From Morchella semilibera (taxonomy: Eukaryota; Ascomycota; Pezizomycetes; Pezizales; Morchellaceae), in the NCBI GenBank assembly GCA_009192285.1, contig CM018603.1, positions 919,307 through 983,306 of the forward strand: a stretch of 64,000 bases of DNA. The letters are read 5' to 3'. The position numbers and the translations under genes are program-made. Below the pieces are notes generated by a model. The model was not told the DNA's origin and did no database searches. It was given only the letters and a program-made list of their open reading frames with translations. Below, piece after piece: positions 56,305-64,000 of this stretch. Position 1 is the first letter of the stretch, and the number at the start of each line of letters is the position of its first letter.

Positions 56305-56759
56305 TGTAGTTGAGATATCCGGATTCAATGTCTGTCTACTACACACACGATTAACGGGACTAACAGGGGATGTCTATCTGACGTCGATACCTACCTGCTG
56401 GCTGACTAGACTCGAGTATATTGTATGATGGTGAGTTGATGATGATGTGCTGTGAGTGGAGTGAGTGAGGGTCGAGTGAGTGTTGATGTTCAGACAAAAC
56501 GCGATTTGAATCGCTGGGTGAGAAGTGATGATGCGGCCCTTATCTGATCGATCGTATCTAATCATTTCTAGTTATCTAATCAGATCACGCAATCGAGGGT
56601 AAAAAAAGATCTGACAGCTGCAGGAAGAAAAGAAAAAAAGAAAAGATGCATGGGAATCATTGACCCGCGGGATGATGTGAGTAAAAGAGATGACGGTTGT
56701 TACCTGGATTACAGTACAAGTGAGCATGTGAAGAAGAGGAAGAAGAAGAAGAAGACAAA

Positions 56760-56995
56760 CAACATCGTCACATCGATTCTCTTCTCTTCTCGTTCCCCAT
56801 CTTCTTCTCTTCTTCTCTTCTTCTCCTCTTCTCTTCTTCACATCCTCTCATCCGAGTCATCCACTCATCCAATTATCCCTCTTCTTCTTCTTCCTCTGCT
56901 TCTCCTTCTCTTCCTTCTCTCCCCCTCCTCTCCTCTCCTCTCCTCTCCCCCTCCTCTCCTCTCCTCCCATCCCATCTCCTCTATCCTCAATTGAA
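56760..56995 (+). promoter_or_regulatory. Pyrimidine-rich tract in the ARG2 promoter
   Basis: About 230 bp of nearly pure C/T on the plus strand (CTTCTTCTTC and CTCTCCTCTCC units) end 20 bp before the ARG2 start codon. CT tracts next to transcription starts are common in filamentous fungi. The mirror-repeat character may also favour non-B DNA. Confidence 0.6.
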
Positions 56996-57014
56996 ATCCC
57001 CCCCACCCCCCAGC

Positions 57015-58908
57015 ATGGCCTCCCTTACGGCCAGTGCATCCAGGTTCAAAGTCGCCATTACAGCAGCCAATATATCCCTCGCCGCAGTTCGTTCACCCCC
57101 CCCCCCGTCTTCAATACCCCACTAACAATTCCACCCCACCCCCCCTCTAGGCCTCCACAACCAGACACATCCACACAACCCGTAACCACCACCGTGACAT
57201 AGCCGCAGACAAAGTTCGTCTTCCCCGCCCCCAACGTCCCCCGGCAAACACAACCTGACACACGCTCCCCAGGAGCTCTGCCTCTCGGTCCTTGCCTCGG
57301 CCTCTACTAAGCGCGAGGCCCGCTCCTACCTGAAACGCTACTCCCCGGCACCCGCGATCCTAAAATACCTCAAGGAGTCCTCCTTCACGCAGCCAGGCAC
57401 GTCCGAACAACCACCACCGCCGACGGGAAAGCGCCGAGATCCATGTCGGCATCGTAAAAGTCAGGGATGTGAGCGCAATCGACGCACCCACGCTCCTCGG
57501 CATCGGGCGGACCCTAACTCAGCTTGCGCGCCTGGGCCTACCTACCGCTGTGGTTATCGACGAGCAGGCCTCCCCCACCACCACCACGTTCCGCACAACC
57601 GTCGAAACGCAGGCCGACCGCGTCGTTTCCGCAATTGAGGCCGCCGGCGGCCGCGCCCGCCGCGTCGACGGATGCACCAGCACTACCCCTCTAACCATTA
57701 GCATACCGGAACTGCTCCTTGCGCCGCTCGCCCGCGGCGTGATCCCCGTGCTGTCGCCGCTAGCAATGGATACACAGCAAAGGCTGGCAGCGACGACGGG
57801 AGATCAGCTGCTCTTGTCGCTGACGACGCTGCTGGCGGAGAGAGGCATGGCCGTGGACAGAATCGTGCTGTTGGATCCGTTGGGCGGTATTCCCTCGCAT
57901 GACCGCCCGTCGGGCGCGCATGTATTTATCAACCTTGCGCAAGAGCACGAGACGATCAGCAACTACCTGCACCCGTCCTCGCCGCATGCTCGAAACCTCC
58001 AGGTGATGCGCGCGGCGTTGTCAGGCCTCCCCGCCACCAGTTCAGCCATCATCACGACGCCGTCCCTCGCCGCATCCACCTCCCTCGCCGCACCTACCGC
58101 GACCACCACCCCCGCCCGCACCACCCAAACAAAGAGAGCCAAAAACCCACTAATCCACAGCCTCCTCACCGACAAGCCGCTAACCTCCTCCTCGCTGCCC
58201 GTGCAAGCGCACAACACCGCCGGCACACTAACAACCCTGCTAAAACGCGGCATCCCCCTGTCCGTCCACCTCATCACGCACCTGACCGACCCGTCCATCG
58301 ACCTGCACAAGCTCGTTGCGCTGGTCGAGGACTCGTTCGGCAAGCGCCTGGACCTGCAGCACTATCTGCAAAGGGTGGAGGGGAACATCGCTGCCCTGGT
58401 GGTGGCGGGCGATTATGAGGGGGCGGCCATTGTCACCTGGGAGTATCCGGGCTGCGACAGTGGCGGCGAAGGCAAGAGGGGGAAACGCATCCTCTACCTC
58501 GACAAGTTCGCCGTGTTGAAGCGCAGCCAGGGCACCGGCGGCGTGGCGGACGTGGTGTTCAAGGGTATGGTGGAGGCTGTGCGCAGGGGGGCGCTGGATG
58601 CGGAGGGGATCGTGTGGCGGAGTAGGCGCTGGAATCCGGTTAATAAGTGGGTGAGTTATCCTTTCCCTTTTCCCCCCCTCCCTCTAGTTGTTAGTTTCTC
58701 TCTTGTTGCTAACGCAGTGTGATAGTATTTTGAGCGCGCAAAGGGGACATACAAGATCCCCGATAGTGGCTGGACCATGTTCTGGACCTCGCGGGGCGGT
58801 GATATAGAGCCTGTAGGGAAGGAGACGGACAGCGAGGCGGGGGTAAGGAGGTTTATGGAGTATGAGAAGGTTTGTAGGGCAATTGAGCCGAGCTTAGTTG
58901 ATGAGTAA
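57015..58908 (+). CDS. ARG2: Mitochondrial N-acetylglutamate synthase (first step of arginine/ornithine synthesis)
   Basis: Makes N-acetylglutamate from acetyl-CoA and glutamate in mitochondria; ornithine from this route feeds both arginine and the SidA reaction. Start at 57015; introns at 57087-57150, 57214-57272 and 58651-58725; about 564 aa. The N-terminus is Ser/Thr/Arg-rich, consistent with mitochondrial targeting. DKELCLSVLASASTKREARSYLKRYSP, GIVKVRDVSAID, GIGRTLTQLARLGLP and the C-terminal NKWYFERAKGTYKIP, WTMFWTSRGG and VCRAIEPS blocks match fungal Arg2 (amino-acid-kinase-like plus N-acetyltransferase domain). The exon 57273-58650 has length 3n+1, and the frame changes between about 57380 and 57435, so one base appears surplus. 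Because both flanks are well conserved, a sequence error is more likely than a dead gene. Confidence 0.88.
57380..57435 (+). other. Apparent +1 frameshift in ARG2
   Basis: Upstream coding (KYLKESSFTQPG) and downstream coding (EIHVGIVKVRD) are in different frames. No plausible intron fits between them, and the large exon is one base longer than a multiple of three. The segment is CCACCACCGCCGACGGG-like and GC-rich, prone to base-calling errors. Confidence 0.75.
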
Positions 58909-60143
58909 GCGTGGTATCTGTTTTTTTTTTCCTTCTCTCCTAGGGTAATATATGTTTCACTATTTGGGTACCTATGCGCGCTGCTGATTGGTATTATTGA
59001 TCGATGGCGTTGTGGTTTCAGTGGTGTATCAATGATTGAGATGTCGGTTTTTTATGAGTGGCTTCTGAGTTTTCTAGGACTGAGAAATTCTACGAAATAT
59101 CCGTGCAGCTGCAGCGCATGTGCGTATTCTGTTCAAGCCATAGTACCCAGTCGTTATTGGTAATGATCAAATTATAGTGGTTTAAAGAAATACATCTCTG
59201 CACGCAGACTTTTCCTCTGTCTTGTTCTCTTCTGTTCGCGGACAGATGTACATGCTGAATAAGATGACATACTCCAAAACCATACGCCCGCCCTGCTTCT
59301 GCCGTGCATTTTACAGCCCTGTACAAAATAGACGTCCATCCTACCCCCCCAAGGCAAACCCACAGATAAAGACATCCCATCCTCCGCCAGGATTGCTGCT
59401 GGGCCTGTCATGCCGAGATTTTGAGAGCCGGATCGCGAAACTTGCTTGGTCTTTATGCATCTGACCATACAAACACACACACAGCACATCATAAACTGTA
59501 ATGTAGTAGCTATACGACACGGCCCAATGAGTTATCCATCAGTAGCAAACCTCCGTCTCCAGAGCCCAGCCAACAGGGCCCTTGGGGGACGGACACAAGC
59601 ACGGGTAATACTAGTAGGTCCTCCGGGGAGAGGATTAGCGGGTAAAGTGCCTATGTCCGTACCGTTCAGGCGGTACGTGAGGTATATGATAACCCACGCA
59701 ATCCTGGACAGGGTATTTATTGACGAATCACACATGTTGGTCTATGGGGTGGATTATAGAGAGTCATACAGAGACTTGTTCTGGTTTTCAGGGCTCGGGG
59801 TGCAATGTCTGGGTCGTCAATTCCCTGCCGATCATAGTAGGTCCTCCAGGGGCCGGGTTGGCGGGTAGTGTGCCTGCGTCTGCGTCTGGGTCGTAAGTTC
59901 CCTGCCGATCATAATTCTAGCTGCTGTGTTGGGTTTCGTTAGCGGCGTAAGAAAGATGGATAGAGAGAGGGGGGGGGGGGCTATATACTCACAGTCCTCC
60001 GATATATACGTTGTAGGGGACCGACAGACGGGACAGCGCTAGGGCTGTACCACGGTGTTTCTAATAGGGGGGCTCGGCTTTGGGTACAGGCTTGTAGGGG
60101 AGGGCACTGCATGGGACTGGCAGACAGACATCTGAATATGCAT

Positions 60144-60295
60144 TGATGGATAGGTGGTAGTTTGGAGAGGATGTGGGGTGAGGTGGTTTATGTGCTGGTA
60201 GAGGTTGAGACTGTGGTAGTGATGGATAGGTGGTAGTTTGGAGAGGACGCGGGGCGAGGTGGTTTATGTGCTGGTAGAGGTTGAGACTGTGGTAG
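60144..60295. repeat. 76-bp tandem duplication
   Basis: Two adjacent copies (60144-60219 and 60220-60295) begin TGATGGATAGGTGGTAGTTTG and differ only in a short GATGTGGGGTGAG versus GACGCGGGGCGAG block. Confidence 0.85.
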
Positions 60296-61053
60296 TTTGG
60301 TGATGGAATGGAGAATGCAGGTGGAGGGAGGGGGCCGTGGTTTATATACCTCCTCTCGACCTCTGGACACGCAGGTACTCTGTGGATGTAGTGATGTGGA
60401 GTTGGGGGTTTGGACAGGTGGAAGTGGAGCTGGTTAGTGTTGCTGGCATGACACGGTGTCTGGCTGTGTGTAAGTACTTGGTTCAACGTGTTGTGCTTGG
60501 TTAAGTTAAGTACAAGTATTCACAGAGTAGTAGTGAAGTGTTTTGTATTGTAATAGCCAGATTTTAGGAACATACTCCGGATACATGTATGTACTTGGGA
60601 ATGACAGCTTTACTACATGACTTGTAGACTTCCGAGCCTGCACATGCAGACGAGGATTTTTAGCCAGGGCCGGTGGCCTGAACATAAATTAGATCACGCG
60701 TATTGCATCGACTCTCGGGACAACATCTTTGTTAGATTATGGTATGAGATATGTACATAGATAAGGACATTCGACGGGGTGCGCTGGAGTTCGGGCAGGT
60801 TAGGTAGGGCTAGATCCTACAGAATTTTTATCCTTTCTGCTCTGTTGATCTGGCTAATACAATACAAGAAGTACTGCTGTCAATTGGACTCGCCCACACT
60901 TATTGGCTACCGTGAACTTGTCACGATGGGTTTAAGCCAAGCCCGGGCCGAGTCTGTGGTAATATTCGGGGGTATGTACTCGGTTGTGTTTTGTTGTTGG
61001 CCAAGGCATGGTTTTGGCCGCAAGGTTATCTGATAATTGGGAGTAGAGGTCTC

Positions 61054-61123
61054 GGAGGTACGCGAGGGTGTATATTATAGAATTAATAGGAGGTACGCGA
61101 GGGTGTATATTATAGAATTAGTA
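61054..61123. repeat. 35-bp tandem duplication
   Basis: GGAGGTACGCGAGGGTGTAT and the following bases occur twice in tandem at 61054 and 61089, nearly identical, followed by a partial third GGAGATA. Confidence 0.85.
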
Positions 61124-61208
61124 GGAGATACCCCCACGGCGTGTTTTTGAGGCCACCCACACAGCAACCAACAGTAACTCAGGGAGCCCAAAATTACCAT
61201 CCCGCCGT

Positions 61209-61324
61209 GTTCGTTCATAGAATCGTGAAAGTTGGGCATCCCGTCCGCTCTGCCATACACAAGCACGATATCGCCTAGTTAGTACTGCAGTGGGTGACCA
61301 TGTGGGAATCCTGGGTAACGAACT
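61209..61324 (+). rRNA. 5S ribosomal RNA, copy 2
   Basis: Identical over all 116 bp to the copy at 53661-53776, with unrelated sequence immediately outside, so this is a true dispersed gene copy rather than part of a larger duplication. The closing helix GTTCGTT/AACGAAC is intact and a T-rich terminator (CCTTTTTTG) follows. Confidence 0.9.
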
Positions 61325-61773
61325 CCATTCCTCTTCCTTTTTTGCCCTTTCAATGTGTAGTAAGTTGTTCCGTAACTCCCGTTGGTAAAGCAGAATGTGA
61401 AGAGGAAACGATAAACCAAAACCTGCAACGCCAAAATCAAAATCGAACTACTTTGTGCGCACACCACATCGCTCTACAGGCAGCATATCGCTCTGTCGGC
61501 GCCCGTAAAAGTGGAATCGATGAACAGTAAATGGTCTACACGCTAAATAAGTGGCGGGTGGTTGGTTTTTTTGCATGCCTAGGGGTGTTTGGCACGAAGA
61601 GGTTTGTCAGGTGGATTGGTTAGTGGTTTTGCTTTCTATTACTCGCAGGCGGCGGGCTGGCAGGACCGAGTGCGTTTCTGTGATCGAGTGATCGATCATG
61701 ATGTATAGCCAGTAAAGTAAGTATTAAGGCAGCATATGTTTGCGGAAACGAAAACACAACGTCTAAAAAAATG

Positions 61774-63136
61774 TCAAACATCCTCCACCGAACTCCAAAA
61801 ATCCCCCGACAGTATTTCACCCACAGTCGCTTTAAATACCTTCCTCTTCTGATTACACCCGCTTGACTCCGAATCCGAACGTATCGCTCCCGAGGCTCGA
61901 GCGAGCACAATATCCATTTCATGACTCAAGGACTGCTCGACTACGTCCCTCACTGCCACCGACGCCCCTCCCGGGAACCGCCAACCCCCCTGGACCTTTC
62001 CCTGGCGCCTCGAGACTCGGAAGTGTATAATCCCAGTATAGGACTTGCCAAGGGCGGCGATAAAGCTCTCACAGGCCCAGCAGACGCTCTTGGAAGTGCC
62101 GAGTTCCAGTAATGGTAGCTTGAGGGTGAGGAGATGGGTGAGGAGGGTGCATTCCGCGTGAACGGAGGTCGTGACGGTTCTGGGGGGTGTATTATCGGGA
62201 GGGACGGTCCAGTCGGTGCTGAGGGACGAGGATGTGAGGCTTGGGTAGGCGGAGAGGAGACTCTCCGGAGTGAGAGGCTGGTGGTTTCGGTGGCTGGCCC
62301 ATGCGTTCGTTCACGGTACCAAGAATGTCATATTTGAGAGTTATGATTTCCGGTGATGGCGGTGCAATCTATTGGATTAACAACGGTGATTAAGAAGCGA
62401 GAACGAGAAGCTTACTTCACGGAGAGTGATGGTGAGGCGTGGTTCGAGTTCGCTGCAGCCCTCTACAAGGCAACGAACGGCGCCGAAGTAGTCACCGAGC
62501 TTCTGTAGTCGAGACGGGGTCATCGATTACCGAGTCTATACCTGGAGTGTAACCAATCGCGTATGCTATGAAGAGGGTACTGCTCGCACGGGTACCAGCT
62601 AGTGCTTTAGTGGGTGCATTGCGGAGAGCTGTGAGCCAATGAGTGATCGACTTTTCCAGCGGCATGTCAGACAGGGACGGGAACCCTGTTGATTGAAGAC
62701 TTTCCCAAAGGAGAGCAGAGGTGTCAGGAGGCGGCGGCTTGACTGTAAAACCTGCTTTAAGCCAATTAACAAGCTTGTTAAAGCGCGCCTTAACCTTCCG
62801 CGAGCAGTTGTCGATGACGAGAGATAGGGCGTGCTGGCATGTGTCTTCAATGGAGCTGGTCTCTCGGGTTGTCGAATTGATGATATCCTGGAGGGCCTGG
62901 ATGTACGATGATTCGGGAGCAGTACACGGGCGATTTTTTGAGAATAGAATCGTAACAAACCTAGTAGTACGTATAAGAGCTACAGCTGCTACATCACCAT
63001 TAGGCTCGGTGATTAATAGTAATGCTAGGAGGTTTAGGAGTTCCAGATGTTTCTGTTGAAGGGAGGAGCGGGGGCGAGGATACTCCAGGCAATGCGAAAA
63101 TAGACAATCATCGAATGGGGGTTGGAGAGTGGTCAT
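61774..63136 (-). pseudogene. Degenerate OTT_1508-like deaminase family gene
   Basis: Start at 63136 (MTTLQPPFDDCLFSHCLEYP). The N-terminal half has LLITEPNGDVAAVAL and SKNRPCTAPESSYIQAL, as I recall in fungal proteins carrying this deaminase fold. Frame breaks occur near 62500 (before LQKLGDYFGAVRCLVEGC) and near 62290 (after GQPPKP); an intron is plausible at about 62371-62416. The C-terminal part has the zinc-deaminase signature: HAECTLLTHLL with the His-Ala-Glu triad, then SKSVCWACESFIAAL with a CxxC, then QGGWRFP. Substrate is unknown for the family; the fold is that of nucleic-acid or nucleotide deaminases. With two frame changes this copy is probably inactive unless the sequence has errors. 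Confidence 0.68.
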
Positions 63137-63578
63137 CTTTGATGGATAATGGATATGGGCTTCCTAAATAGGAGGTGCGATTACTAAAAAGCAGTGAATT
63201 GATTTATGATTATTATCCAAAGTAGATATCGTCTCTACTTTATAGGAATCGAAACAGAGAGAGATATCTGTATATAAAGAAAGCATTATGCAAATAAGAC
63301 TTTATGTTGATTAGTCAGCTTCTTTCTGGCAGCATATCCCAGAGGTGGAAGATGGAGAGAGAGAGAGAAGAGGTGCAGGGGTTTAAGTAAGCACGGCGCA
63401 TCAGGTTTGGTGCGGTTACCCTGCCTGACGACTTGCTTACATGTCCGAGGGACGGTGGAGGGACGGACCAGTCTCGTCTAGGCGTAGCCATTTCTGGCAG
63501 GCAGGAAAGCCGCTACAGTAAAGATGTAAGCTTTACCTTTATAGGCATATAGTAGCTCGAAAGATTTGCACCCATTGC

Positions 63579-64000
63579 TCAACAGTAGTCCACCAGAGCG
63601 GAATAGCCTCTCATCCATCTCTCCATATTCTCTATCAGCTCGAAAGATCTACCATCGATCTAACCATTCGCCACCTTTCTCCTGTTGTAACAAATCCGTA
63701 GACCTCGCCGCCACCATCACCATCGCCGCCACAATAACTATTGTTGTCTTTCATATCTTTCATTGCCAACAAACACTGCTTTATCGTTTCTCCAAGAGAA
63801 GCTTTCTTTGCCTCTATGGCGAGGACAAACCTATCTTTCGTCACCGAAATGAGATCTAGCACAAAAGGTTCCTCTGTGCCACCTGTCTCAGAGTCCACAA
63901 AACATCTCTTTCTCCCTCTGTAGGCGTATGCATCATCCTGAAGTAATACCTGAGGTTGAGAACACATCCCGTCTTGCGCCTGAAATCCAAAAGAACAGGA
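63579..64000 (-). pseudogene. Degenerate PD-(D/E)XK nuclease-like fungal gene, 5' end outside window
   Basis: The reading frame enters from the right edge (LLQDDAYAYRGRKRCFVD), then FVLDLISVTKDRFVLAIEAKKASLGE in part, and VYGFVTTGERWRM. The D...ExK arrangement (DLISV and IEAKK) resembles the catalytic core of PD-(D/E)XK nucleases found in large fungal repeat-type families related to crinkler-like proteins. A one-base deletion near 63655 shifts the frame; the other frame continues DGRSFELIENMERWMRGYSALVDYC and stops at 63579. A possible acceptor (TTTCAG) near the right edge suggests an upstream exon. Family naming is tentative. Confidence 0.5.

Larger units (their letters stand above)
58909..61208. 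other. 2.3-kb intergenic region with local duplications
   Basis: No gene is supported. Repeated phrases include GTAGGTCCTCC followed by GCGGGTA near 59610 and 59836, CTGGGTCGT and TTCCCTGCCGATCATA near 59808 and 59886, a 76-bp tandem duplication at 60144-60295 and a 35-bp one at 61054-61123. A poly-G lies near 59970. Confidence 0.6.

Noticed and set aside
55382-56309. Plus-strand Ser/Pro-rich and Gly-rich frames
   Set aside because: Shadows of the GC-rich minus-strand RRN11 gene.
56650-56994. Plus-strand frame upstream of ARG2 as a regulatory uORF
   Set aside because: The frame only translates the CT-rich tract. The known arginine attenuator peptide belongs to the carbamoyl-phosphate synthetase gene, not to N-acetylglutamate synthase, and no such sequence is present.

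Overview
The window comes from a filamentous ascomycete nuclear genome. Genes carry many short introns (46-83 bp, nearly all GT-AG), and the products are typical of Pezizomycotina: a ferrichrome-type NRPS, ornithine N5-monooxygenase, a fungal rhodopsin (SAT4-type) domain, Rrn11, Pop8, Arg2 and a GH53 galactanase. Two identical dispersed 5S rRNA genes and two degenerate genes of fungal repeat-type families fit a repeat-rich genome. A truffle- or morel-like pezizomycete is my guess, from recalled family distribution only.

Region 1 (1-28.6 kb) is a hydroxamate siderophore locus. It holds a minus-strand NRPS with at least four A-T-C modules (its 3' end lies beyond the left edge), a plus-strand full-size ABC transporter, and plus-strand sidA. 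SidA hydroxylates ornithine, the NRPS assembles the ferrichrome-type peptide, and the ABC protein probably moves the product or an intermediate. The long intergenic stretches contain 11 perfect copies of the iron-regulatory GATA-factor site ATCWGATAA, far above chance.

Region 2 (28.8-36.5 kb) holds housekeeping genes: POP8 (RNase P/MRP), an HMT1/PRMT1 arginine methyltransferase and an EXPERA/TMEM97-like protein. Next comes the most unusual gene of the window. One 12-exon reading frame, consistent through all 11 introns (806 aa), joins a complete fungal rhodopsin-type 7TM domain to a complete FucP-type MFS sugar transporter.

Region 3 (36.5-52 kb) has large gene-poor intervals around GAL7 (Leloir pathway) and a secreted GH53 endo-beta-1,4-galactanase. 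With the FucP-type fusion this gives a loose galactan/galactose theme, though not an operon.

Region 4 (52-64 kb) contains a Fot1/pogo-type MITE, two 5S rRNA genes and a Tc1/mariner-type relic whose DNA-binding region is split by another MITE (removing it restores the frame). It also holds RRN11, ARG2 (N-acetylglutamate synthase, the first step towards ornithine), short tandem repeats, a degenerate OTT_1508-type deaminase gene and a degenerate PD-(D/E)XK-like gene at the right edge. Single-base frameshifts occur in NRPS module 2 and in ARG2, both otherwise well conserved, so sequence errors should be excluded before these two are called pseudogenes.
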